A stretch of DNA of 16,538 bases from Acidobacteriota bacterium. GTDB lineage: Bacteria; Acidobacteriota; Thermoanaerobaculia; Multivoradales; SZUA-115. The stretch spans positions 1 through 16,538 of the forward strand of contig QIHU01000285.1 of the NCBI GenBank assembly GCA_003231035.1, written 5' to 3'. This document shows, in pieces, positions 1 through 6,826 of the stretch. The notes beneath the pieces are model-generated. The model was not told the origin of the DNA. It saw only the letters and a list, made by a program, of their open reading frames with translations, and made no database searches. Each line of letters begins with the position of its first letter. Position 1 is the first letter of the stretch. The translations under genes were made by a program, and so were the position numbers.

Positions 1-2
1 GA

Positions 3-647
3 AACAACCCACTTGCCTTCACAGATCCTACCGGGATGTACGAAGTCAGCTGCACCAGCGGGGACTCCGGCTGCCAGGCTGCAGCAGCAGCATTTGAAGA
101 ACAGCGGCAACTAAATCTTGCCAGCGACGATGAACTCATCAGTGGAACTGCGAGATCTTTCGGAGATCTCGGAGAAAAGAACGGAGTAACAGTTGGTTTC
201 GCGGACCTCGAAGAAGGAGTCGGAGGTGAAACAGTCGCCGGGATCAACTTTACAGACAATGAGGGCGGCGGTGCATTTCAATTCACGGCCACGGTGACGT
301 TCGATCTTGCCCTAAGCAACACTAACTTGCGTGCCGCGGTGGGTCATGAGGGGCAGCATTTGGCTGATGCTCAGGCATTTTTCTCGACCCTCACGGCATC
401 AGGTTCATTTGACGCCTCGAAAAACCTGACTACGAGAGCACTTGAAACTAGAGCCTATTTGATCACCCATAGGATCCTGAGTGCGGGCAATGCGATCGGA
501 CGCTTTGCCACGAAAGGCGGCGGAACAGGAAGGCTTGGTGGTAAAGTACCGCAAGCTAAAGTGGACAGGACAATCGATAGGATTGTGAATGGGCCACTGT
601 ACGCGAATGCGCTAGATCAGAGACAGTTCCCAGCGTACGACCAATAG
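3..647 (+). CDS. C-terminal tip of an RHS-repeat protein with a zinc-metallopeptidase-like toxin domain (5' end outside window)
   Basis: The reading frame is open from the first bases of the window, so the gene begins further left. The first codons read NNPLAFTDPTGM; the NPL..DPTG signature marks the end of the conserved RHS/YD-repeat core, after which the sequence is normally a variable toxin domain. About 200 residues follow. Counting the Met at 36 as residue 1, they contain HEGQH at 104-108 (bases 345-359), a match to the HEXXH zinc-protease motif. A plausible third ligand is Glu137 in ALETRAY or Asp111. Known: RHS proteins deliver polymorphic C-terminal toxins in contact-dependent competition, and zincin-type peptidase domains occur among such tips. 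Inference: the tip is a peptidase effector. A small gene directly downstream fits an immunity role. Base composition looks less GC-rich than the rest of the window, as expected for an exchangeable RHS tip. The family of the domain is not recognised beyond the motif. Confidence 0.75.
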   Translation, partial: NNPLAFTDPTGMYEVSCTSGDSGCQAAAAAFEEQRQLNLASDDELISGTARSFGDLGEKNGVTVGFADLEEGVGGETVAGINFTDNEGGGAFQFTATVTFDLALSNTNLRAAVGHEGQHLADAQAFFSTLTASGSFDASKNLTTRALETRAYLITHRILSAGNAIGRFATKGGGTGRLGGKVPQAKVDRTIDRIVNGPLYANALDQRQFPAYDQ

Positions 648-709
648 AATGTCCGCTACCAAGCCAATCCGCGAACAACAGGAATTTCAACCATGAGAAG
701 AGGCACTCG

Positions 710-1483
710 ATGAGTTTTCGACGCGCCAGTGAAACTGCGCTGGCTCTACTATTGACTTTCGCGGCGCATGATGTGAAAGCAACAAGCCTGAAGATCCTAG
801 AGCCGCTAGCAGGAATTGATACTGTAGCAATGAGTATCATGATAGGAGGTCCACTGGGTCTCAGCGGAGGAGTTGAATTGCTCTTGTTTCAAGGAGATGT
901 CCAACGGTCGGCGAACTTCAAGAAGGAACTAGAAGATCAAGTTACACTCCTTCTGCATTCCTATGGCGTGACCCTCGCCTCTTCAAACGAGGCCGAGATA
1001 CTGGTGCATATCTATGGTAGGCCGGTCAGGAATCCAGACGAGGATCACTACTATGTATTCCTACTGGTAGTCTCGCTACCTGCGCGCAATGGAACAGAAA
1101 CGGGTCTGGATGAGGAACTCATCCCGAGCACAGCCATTGATGTAACTACCGAGAAGGGACTTGAGGTCGCCCTCACAAAGTCGGTGATTGGAATTCTCAA
1201 GGAAAAACTAGAGGATGCAGGAAAAGAGCGGTTAGCGAGCCATTGGCCAAGCGCACCAACTGGGTCATCAACCCCAGCGTCCCCCAGATCGGCGAGATCC
1301 CCATCGAGGTCACCGAGCTCTACCGCTACCAATCGACAACATCGCCAACATGCCGCAATTCACCATCGCCTACCAATACAACAACCTCGGCCTGGTCACC
1401 AACCTCACCTACCCCCGCTGCGGCGGCCCCAGCAGCTTCTGCACCACACCTGCTCAGCGACAATGAGAGCTGTGCAAGAGTAA
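710..1483 (+). CDS. Exported small protein, probable immunity protein to the RHS tip; 3' part is out-of-frame RHS debris
   Basis: The gene starts 62 bases after the RHS stop. The ATG at 710 has an AGAGG-like ribosome site a few bases upstream. A six-codon reading frame beginning at 693 ends in an overlap with this start. Residues 1-24 look like a signal peptide: two Arg, then the hydrophobic run ALALLLTFAA, with likely cleavage after DVKA. Residues 25 to about 176 look like a genuine folded domain of mixed strands and helices, including HIYGRPV and YYVFLLVVSL. From about base 1240 the translation becomes Ser/Pro/His/Arg-rich low-complexity sequence, because it reads an RHS fragment in the wrong frame. 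The original protein was therefore probably about 175-180 residues, and its last residues and stop codon were replaced by recombination. Position after an RHS tip suggests an immunity protein. The signal peptide suggests that it protects the periplasm or envelope. No family is recognised; whether it still works is unknown. Confidence 0.6.
   Translation: MSFRRASETALALLLTFAAHDVKATSLKILEPLAGIDTVAMSIMIGGPLGLSGGVELLLFQGDVQRSANFKKELEDQVTLLLHSYGVTLASSNEAEILVHIYGRPVRNPDEDHYYVFLLVVSLPARNGTETGLDEELIPSTAIDVTTEKGLEVALTKSVIGILKEKLEDAGKERLASHWPSAPTGSSTPASPRSARSPSRSPSSTATNRQHRQHAAIHHRLPIQQPRPGHQPHLPPLRRPQQLLHHTCSATMRAVQE
1243..1466 (+). pseudogene. Frameshifted fragment of RHS-repeat core
   Basis: Two frames join into one RHS-like text. 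Frame 1, from 1243 to about 1332, reads NWVINPSV...EVTELYRYQ. Frame 3, from 1332 to the stop at 1464-1466, reads IDNIANMPQ, then a YQYNNLGLVTNLTYP segment typical of an RHS/YD repeat. The two are out of register by one base near 1331, so the piece cannot be translated as a unit. It also lacks both ends of an RHS gene. It is best read as a piece of RHS core left by recombination within or between rhs genes. It overlaps the 3' part of the upstream immunity-like reading frame, and GC content rises sharply where it starts. Confidence 0.6.
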
Positions 1484-1557
1484 TTGACGTCAGGAAGAGC
1501 TGTTCACGCCATCTATGGCTCGGTAGCAGGGCTATCGCCAGCGCTGGGCGAGCAGTA

Positions 1558-1840
1558 GGGAGGCTGGGGAGCAGGAGCCACCGAGAGGTCGGACCAGTTT
1601 GGGCCCGAGATGACCGCCGGAAACTTCGACCGCGATGGTGTGGCGTCACTGGTGATCGGAGTCCCGTTCGAGACCGTCTCAGGAATGATCGATGCCGGGG
1701 TCGTCGTGATTATCACCGGAGAGCTGAATCCACGAATCTTCGCCGACGGTTCGAGAACAGTGATTTTACGGGCTGGAGCAGCTCGGTGCCATGGATCTCA
1801 CGCCTTGCCGCGCCAGGGTCGGCCTTCAAGCCAGCGCTGA
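1558..1840 (+). pseudogene. Fragment of an FG-GAP-repeat (integrin-like propeller) protein
   Basis: After a stop near 1555 the frame reads SDQFGPEMTAGNFDRDG, then ASLVIGVPFE and AGVVVIITG. This follows the FG-GAP repeat pattern of QFG, then a Gly-Asn/Asp-Phe-Asp-x-Asp-Gly calcium loop, then a strand ending in G-x-P. Only one repeat is recognisable. The frame then loses the pattern after about 1730 and ends at 1840. There is no signal peptide, no credible start with a ribosome site, and no second repeat, so I treat it as a remnant. The window contains an intact secreted propeller protein (13655-15118), so this family was clearly present in the genome. Confidence 0.45.
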
Positions 1841-1950
1841 AGGCGATTCAGGCGCTCATCGACGAGCGGCTGGCAGAGGCCGAGGCGAAACCGCACTCCA
1901 GCATCCCATGGGAGCAGGCCAAGGCCGACATCTGGCCTGACGAGACTCCG
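1801..1950 (+). pseudogene. Possible antitoxin-like remnant
   Basis: In frame 1 the stretch from about 1828 to 1944 reads KPALKAIQALIDERLAEAEA, then KPHSSIPWEQAKADIW. The pattern of an amphipathic helix, then a short P-x-S-x-I/V-P segment, then a W/H-E-x-A/V-x-A helix resembles the C-terminal half of small type II (RelB/ParD-like) antitoxins. No matching N-terminal DNA-binding part is seen in frame, and no convincing toxin gene follows. The similarity is by eye and short; the stretch could be chance coding-like sequence in GC-rich DNA. Confidence 0.25.
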
Positions 1951-2500
1951 GTCGTTCTCCTACCATCCGCAAGAGCAGACCGCCAAAGCGCCAAGACGAC
2001 CCAGGCGTCTCGTTCGAGGACCCACCGAGTTACGGGGAGCACGTCACGCTCTCAATCTTCATCCTGGTCTCCTCAAGGTCGGGCCAGAAGCCGTGAAAGT
2101 AATGTAAGCCTTCGAGCACGACCATTCTCGTCCTGAACCGACCGCCAAGGAAATCATTAGAGGTGCGATCCGCGGTAGCTGCTCCGAGTCGGTCAAACGG
2201 CTCGGCCAAAGCCCACGAAACGGGGCTGCGCCTCGTCGCCACAGAACGAATCGATCGACCTTGATGTCTCGGGGTCTCGCCGGATGGATCCGGTAGGCGC
2301 CGAAATGATCGCGGGCGGTTCGCTAGTCCTTGTAGAAATCGACGAATTGATGCCACTGGGGTTGTGAGCGCGACCTGTCGAGGGCTTCTCTCGACACCTG
2401 CGATGGGGTGCTTTGGGGAAATCGGTGAATGCAGTACGGTTTTGGAGCACGGTTCATGCGAATGCGGCTGTCGGGTTGTGGTCGGGAAGATTGTGGTTGA
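1951..2500. other. Stretch without a convincing gene
   Basis: Short open frames exist on both strands, but none shows a ribosome site together with recognisable protein sequence. The stretch separates the plus-strand RHS debris from the convergent 3' end of the racemase gene at 2501. No terminator with a U-tract is visible downstream of the racemase. It probably consists of decayed sequence. Confidence 0.5.
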
Positions 2501-3352
2501 TCAACGGGACAGAATCGTCTGCGTCGCGCGCCGACGGGGAAGCGGTCGGTCACCGTAGGCGATTGCGAGCGCGACCTCGGCGGCGATCGCGAGCGGATTG
2601 ACCAGCAGCGAAGGTTGATCCGGCTGGTCGTCCAAAACGGCGGAGATCTCGGTACAACCCGCGACGACACATTGGGCGCCCGCATCGTGCAGTCTCTCGA
2701 CCGCTTCCGCCAGTGAGTCGCGGTGGGAGCGACCGGTTTCTCGGTCGCGGACGGCGCCATCCTTGATGCCGCTGCGATCACGGCGACCGTCGCTGGACAG
2801 GCGGCCGTAGATCGGACGCATGGTCAACGACTCGTGCAGGCGCCGGCCATTCTCGAGGTCGTGGAGGCGAATCCAATCGAGCCCCGGGGCGCTGGCTTGC
2901 GCGACCCGCGGATAGAGCTGGCTCTCGAGCATCGCCGTGATGCCGAGTACGCCCACGCGAGCACGCTCGCCCACCAGCCCGACAATCCGTTCGATGACTT
3001 CCTCGATCATATGAACCAGGGGAAGCGGGGAGTGGAGCTCGAGGTGGTCGAAATAGGCGTGAGCGGTGTTGCATGCGATGACCGCGAAGTCGGCGGTCGG
3101 CCCCAGGCGCGCGAGGCTGGCGAGGATCACAGGGACGGGGGACGGGCCGTCGGCGAGGAGGGCCTGGGCGAGACTCGGGGTAGCTGGAATCGACGAGACC
3201 AACCAGGCCGGATAGTCCTGGTCGCGCGTTGCCGTGGTCATCGCTTCCAGCAAGTGGCGCTCGAAGGCCAGATGAGCGAAGGGGCCAAGCCCTCCGACAA
3301 TGCCGATCACACGTTCTTGGCTTCTGTTTTCGAAACTCGGCTTTCTCTTCAC
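2501..3352 (-). CDS. Aspartate/glutamate racemase family protein
   Basis: This is a PLP-independent amino-acid racemase of the Asp/Glu racemase superfamily, 283 residues. The N-terminus reads VIGIVGGLGPFAH, the typical first strand and glycine loop of the YgeA/aspartate-racemase group. The two catalytic cysteines are present: Cys94 in VIACNTAH and Cys233 in VVAGCTEI. Length is normal or slightly long, with an Arg/Asp-rich insertion near residues 187-212. The start is a GTG (3350-3352) with AGGA eight bases upstream. It is the third gene of an operon with the ATP-grasp-like gene (88 bases upstream) and the M20 amidohydrolase. Known for the family: interconversion of L and D forms of acidic or other amino acids; hydantoin and arylmalonate enzymes share the fold. 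The substrate cannot be read from sequence. The neighbours suggest it supplies or consumes a D-amino acid for the ligase-like or amidase partner (inference). Confidence 0.9.
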   Translation of the reverse strand: MKRKPSFENRSQERVIGIVGGLGPFAHLAFERHLLEAMTTATRDQDYPAWLVSSIPATPSLAQALLADGPSPVPVILASLARLGPTADFAVIACNTAHAYFDHLELHSPLPLVHMIEEVIERIVGLVGERARVGVLGITAMLESQLYPRVAQASAPGLDWIRLHDLENGRRLHESLTMRPIYGRLSSDGRRDRSGIKDGAVRDRETGRSHRDSLAEAVERLHDAGAQCVVAGCTEISAVLDDQPDQPSLLVNPLAIAAEVALAIAYGDRPLPRRRATQTILSR

Positions 3353-3440
3353 GAGAATGATCCTGCGTGTGGTTGAACGATGTACCCGAGTCGGGGGCCG
3401 CTGCCTGGTGTGGGCGAAGGGTGTGAGAGCGATGGACGCG

Positions 3441-5156
3441 TCACGACGATGTCTCCACCAGGCCGGCGGCCTTCAGGGCCTCTTCCAGGCGGCTCAGATT
3501 GCTCAGTGCGTCGGCCGGGTCGGCGCCAGTGATACCCACCATGGCCCAGCGTTCGGGGATCGATGCCACGGTGTCGGCATAGATCGGACCGCGAGCGAAC
3601 GAACGGGTGACCCGCCTAAAGGCTGCGTGATCGCCCCGCGCGCTCGGCTTGTAAATGCGGGTGACGCCACAGCGATGCCCGTCGTCGCCGGTTTTCGCCC
3701 TCCGCGCTTTGGCGAGCAGCGCACGCAAGCACTCTGCACCGGTGAAGGAGATGTTGAGGTCCTGAACGCCGAGTATGGGTGTCGAACCGAAGGTGCCGCC
3801 CACTGTGCCGATCGCGACGTCGATGCCGGCCAAGACCAGGCCGGGCGTCTGTGCGTTGCAGGCGACGAGAAAGTCTTCAACCAAGCCACGCAGCCGCCGG
3901 TAGTGGTCCGGCGAGATGCCGAAGGCGTCGAGGCCGGCTTCGTCGAGCAACACATTGCCCTTCCAAGAGGTGCCCTCGACGAACTGGACGGTCGCGCCTG
4001 GGGCCAGGCGACCACCGCGAACATGGGCAGACAGGGCGGTTGGCAGCATCTGCCCGGCAACCAGGGCCTGGCCATAGGTGACATGCGCCTCAAGCACGTA
4101 GTCGTCGCCGTACACGTGCGCCTCGCGCCCGAGCGTGGTGAGCCGGCCGTGGTCATCGAGCTTGATACCGGGCGTGATGCGCGCGCCGTCTCCAGATTCT
4201 GAGGCTTTGAGACAACCCGAAACGAGGCCGTAGCGCTCGTGGAGCAGGCGTGCGGCGACCAGGAGTTGATCGACGAAGTCTTCGACCGACCGTTGGTCGC
4301 GCTCGATGGTGTAGCCCGGGAGGCTGGCCAGGTCGAGGTCGAGGTCGAGTTGCTCGGCGAGCACGCTGTTACGGCTCTCTTGCGCCAGCCGCGCCGCGGG
4401 CGCTTCGGCCAGTCGCGAAGCATCCATGGCGGCCGCTCGCGTCACGGTTGGATGGAGTACGGACTTTCGATTCCACGCGGCTGCCAAGGTGGGCCGATTC
4501 GCCTCCACGGCAAGCTCGTCGCGCCCCGCCATCCGTGCCAGCCAAAGGAGGAAGATCTGCATCTCAGGCTCGAAGGCGTAGAGTCGGATCACACGGGCGG
4601 TCTCGCGAACGCTAGCGATCATCTGCCGCATGGCCTCGGTCTCTTCGCCGCGCGCCGTGTGCAGGAGGGCGTGAGACAGATAGTAGTGATCCACGTCTTC
4701 CAGCCTGATCGACTTGGCGCCGATCTCGGCAACCGCCGCCTGCCAGGCCCGTGTGCGGCCGACGACGATGTCCTCCGGACCCGCCAGATAGACCGACCGC
4801 GCTTCTTTGTAGGTGGTGAAGTCTCCACCCGGGCGCCCGCGAACGAGCGCGTCGAGATCGCCATCGAAGGTCTTGAGCTCCGGGGTGGTCGAGTGAAGAA
4901 TTAGGGCAGGCCGGTCGGCCTTGGCACCGGTTGCCGGTTGCAACACACGCTCGCAATGGCGTGCGAGCACGTCGGTTCCGAAGCCCAGCAGCGCCTGGCA
5001 CGACGCTTCGACTGCCGCGGCATCCAAGGTCAGGGGACCGGTCTGTAGGCCGATCCACGGGATGCGACGACCGTCCTCCATCACGACGGTCCAGCCATGG
5101 GACGATCCCGTTCCGCGGCTCGGTCGTTCGAGAGGCCGTTGTTCACAACGAATCAT
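3441..5156 (-). CDS. ATP-grasp-like protein, possible amino-acid or peptide ligase
   Basis: The gene encodes 571 residues; I recognise no named family. The C-terminal half looks like an ATP-grasp fold. The candidates (571-residue numbering) are: Lys317 in GCLKASESGDGA, as the ATP-binding lysine before a small-residue loop; Glu356 in VLEAHV, at the hinge; Asp446 in LAGIDVAIG; and Asp466/Asn468 in GVQDLNISFTG, corresponding to the metal-binding E/D-x-N motif. The N-terminal half (about 1-270) is helical, has no clear motif, and may include a pre-ATP-grasp domain. The ATG at 5156-5154 overlaps the TGA of the upstream M20 gene as ATGA, indicating translational coupling. An in-frame TTG nine bases earlier is a less likely start. 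Known: ATP-grasp enzymes join a carboxylate to an amine using ATP, and D-aspartate ligases can sit next to Asp racemases. Inference: it ligates an amino acid linked to the racemase. The ATP-grasp assignment is by eye only. Confidence 0.6.
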   Translation of the reverse strand: MIRCEQRPLERPSRGTGSSHGWTVVMEDGRRIPWIGLQTGPLTLDAAAVEASCQALLGFGTDVLARHCERVLQPATGAKADRPALILHSTTPELKTFDGDLDALVRGRPGGDFTTYKEARSVYLAGPEDIVVGRTRAWQAAVAEIGAKSIRLEDVDHYYLSHALLHTARGEETEAMRQMIASVRETARVIRLYAFEPEMQIFLLWLARMAGRDELAVEANRPTLAAAWNRKSVLHPTVTRAAAMDASRLAEAPAARLAQESRNSVLAEQLDLDLDLASLPGYTIERDQRSVEDFVDQLLVAARLLHERYGLVSGCLKASESGDGARITPGIKLDDHGRLTTLGREAHVYGDDYVLEAHVTYGQALVAGQMLPTALSAHVRGGRLAPGATVQFVEGTSWKGNVLLDEAGLDAFGISPDHYRRLRGLVEDFLVACNAQTPGLVLAGIDVAIGTVGGTFGSTPILGVQDLNISFTGAECLRALLAKARRAKTGDDGHRCGVTRIYKPSARGDHAAFRRVTRSFARGPIYADTVASIPERWAMVGITGADPADALSNLSRLEEALKAAGLVETSS

Positions 5157-6493
5157 CCCTTGCAATCCAAGTCGACTCCCGTCGATCCGCTATCGCCGTC
5201 GACGCGGATGAAGACCGGGTCGGTTTTCCTGTCGTCCGGCACCGTTTCACGTGCCAACCGCTGAATGAAGGCGTGCAGGACGTCGAATGCGTCGCCGACA
5301 TCCGCTGGCAACACGGCTTCGTCCGGGTGGTGACTGACGCCGCCCGGGCTCCGCAGCAGGAGCATCGCCATGGGCATTATGCGCGCCATGATTAGGCTAT
5401 CGTGGCCAGCGCCCAGCGCCAGTTCTCCGGTCTCGACACCGACCGCGTTGGCTGTTTCGCGGAGTAACGCGGAGACCCGGGCGTCCGCCTCGACACCGCG
5501 TTGGCGGTGCAACACCTCGTGGTGCATCTGAAGGTCCCGACGTCGGGCGATGCTGCGGCAGTTGTCCAACAGGCTCTCGATCGACCGCGCGAGACAGCGA
5601 TCGTCCGGATGCCGAATGTCGAGACTCATTTCGACACTGCCGGCGATGACGTTGCTGGCGCCCGGCGATGGCCTCATCTTGCCGACCGTCGCCACCAAAT
5701 CCGGCTCCCGAAGGGCCAGATGCTCGACCGCAAGCACCATCTCGGCGGCAGCGGGCACCGGGTCGCGGCGCAGTGCCATGGGCGTGGTACCGGCGTGCCC
5801 GGCGCAACCATCAAAACGAATTCGCATCCAGCAGGCACCCGACAACGCCTCGAGAATGCCCAAGGGCAGGCCGCGTTGCTCGAGCACCGGTCCTTGCTCG
5901 ATGTGGGCTTCGACAAAGCCGATCATCCGACGGCCCGCATAGCGACAGCGTACTTCGGTTGGATCACCGCCCCACGCCTTGATCGCGTCGGCCATGGTGA
6001 CGCCTTCGCGATCACGACGCCGCAGCCAGGCGGGATCGAGATCGCCGACCATGGCGCGACTGCCGAGGAAGGGCACGCCATAGCGAAGGCCCTCCTCGTC
6101 GGCGAAGGCAACCAACTCGAGCGCGAACGGCAGGGGCGCGCGATCGAGCGCTTCGACCGCGGCCAGTGCCAGTAGAACGCCCAGAATACCGTCGTAGCGA
6201 CCCGCGTCGCTTACGGTATCCAGGTGCGAACCGAGCACCAGCACGGGCGCATCGTCGTCCGTGCAAGGATACGTGCCGATCAAGTTGCCGACGATGTCCA
6301 GCTCGGTCTGGAGACCAGCTTCTTCCATCCACCTCGCCACCAACGTCGTGACCTCTGCCATCGCCGGAGAGAGGAAACCGCGGGTGATACGACCCGGCTC
6401 GTCAGTGATTCGAGCCAGGGCCTCACAGCGCTCGAGAATGCTGGCGGCTGCTTCTTCGGTTGACGGACCTATCACTTGCTCGATCATCGGCAT
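5153..6493 (-). CDS. M20-family amidohydrolase (N-carbamoyl-L-amino-acid hydrolase / allantoate amidohydrolase type)
   Basis: This is a 446-residue cytoplasmic metallohydrolase of usual length for the AllC/HyuC/beta-ureidopropionase group. The two-metal site is complete: His90 in GSHLDTV, bridging Asp101 in GRYDG, Glu133/Glu134 in FADEEG, His197 in EAHIEQGPVLE, and His388 in GVSHHPDE. The lid/dimer domain shows GHAGTTPM (232-239) and DIRHPDD (292-298), and GAGHDSL lies at 361-367. Members cleave N-carbamoyl amino acids, allantoate or ureidoglycolate, releasing ammonia, and some act as amino-acylases; the substrate cannot be settled here. The ATG at 6493 has AGGG just upstream; a second ATG two codons later is equally possible. 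It is the first gene of the operon with the ATP-grasp-like and racemase genes, overlapping the former by four bases. No hydantoinase or allantoinase gene is adjacent, so it does not sit in a standard hydantoin or purine cluster. Confidence 0.9.
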   Translation of the reverse strand: MPMIEQVIGPSTEEAAASILERCEALARITDEPGRITRGFLSPAMAEVTTLVARWMEEAGLQTELDIVGNLIGTYPCTDDDAPVLVLGSHLDTVSDAGRYDGILGVLLALAAVEALDRAPLPFALELVAFADEEGLRYGVPFLGSRAMVGDLDPAWLRRRDREGVTMADAIKAWGGDPTEVRCRYAGRRMIGFVEAHIEQGPVLEQRGLPLGILEALSGACWMRIRFDGCAGHAGTTPMALRRDPVPAAAEMVLAVEHLALREPDLVATVGKMRPSPGASNVIAGSVEMSLDIRHPDDRCLARSIESLLDNCRSIARRRDLQMHHEVLHRQRGVEADARVSALLRETANAVGVETGELALGAGHDSLIMARIMPMAMLLLRSPGGVSHHPDEAVLPADVGDAFDVLHAFIQRLARETVPDDRKTDPVFIRVDGDSGSTGVDLDCKG

Positions 6494-6826
6494 TGAACCC
6501 TGCTCTCCCTCGCTGGCCGATCATCGATCCGACCACCCTTGTGGCGATCCCCCGAAGCTCGTGGAACTCATAATTGTTGTCGAAACGACTACCGATTATC
6601 TTATCAAGATTGGGCTTGGTTGCAAATACCTTCGTGCGGAGTGGCGGTCAACCCATCCGCTCTCGACATCCCTGCCGCTCTGGTTCGTCACGAGCACCGA
6701 AGCGTCGGGTGGGGCTTGTGACCTGTACGCGTCCTCTTGATCATCTGTACCATCGCCCGCAAGCTCAACCTGTCGCCCCCTCCCGGGCCAGCGCCGGGTG
6801 AGCCGCCAGTCCACTAGCAGGCCCGG
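6494..6826. other. Intergenic region between phosphatase gene and M20 operon
   Basis: This 333-base gap has no convincing coding sequence. It holds the candidate promoter at 6598-6625 and, directly after the phosphatase stop, an inverted repeat of seven bases (CCGGGCC at 6783-6789 and GGCCCGG at 6820-6826) around a 30-base loop. The repeat could act as a transcript 3' end structure, but no T-run follows it on the minus strand, so it is not a standard intrinsic terminator. Confidence 0.5.
6598..6625 (-). promoter_or_regulatory. Possible sigma-70-type promoter for the M20/ATP-grasp/racemase operon
   Basis: On the minus strand, TTGCAA (6625-6620) and TAAGAT (6603-6598) are separated by 16 bases, in a locally AT-rich patch of an otherwise GC-rich gap. 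Transcription would begin about 95 bases before the ATG at 6493. The match to consensus is moderate and no operator is evident. Confidence 0.3.

Noticed and set aside
1243..2136. Single 297-residue plus-strand gene
   Set aside because: The frame crosses an RHS fragment partly in the wrong frame, arginine/serine-rich filler and an antitoxin-like stretch; it is an accident of open frame rather than one protein.
2160..2270. PIN-domain-like ending (AHETGLRLVATERI) as a toxin partner of the antitoxin-like piece
   Set aside because: Only a dozen residues resemble the end of a PIN domain and no upstream catalytic acidic residues are in frame; too weak to call.
2723..4202. Two overlapping plus-strand open frames (2723-3376 and 3300-4202)
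   Set aside because: They are antisense to the racemase and ATP-grasp-like genes and show no family features, while the minus-strand proteins carry clear motifs or coupling.
5501..6175. Plus-strand open frame antisense to the M20 gene
   Set aside because: All M20 metal ligands are on the other strand; this frame has no recognisable content.
6783..6826. Intrinsic terminator after the phosphatase gene
   Set aside because: The inverted repeat has a long loop and no T-run follows on the minus strand.
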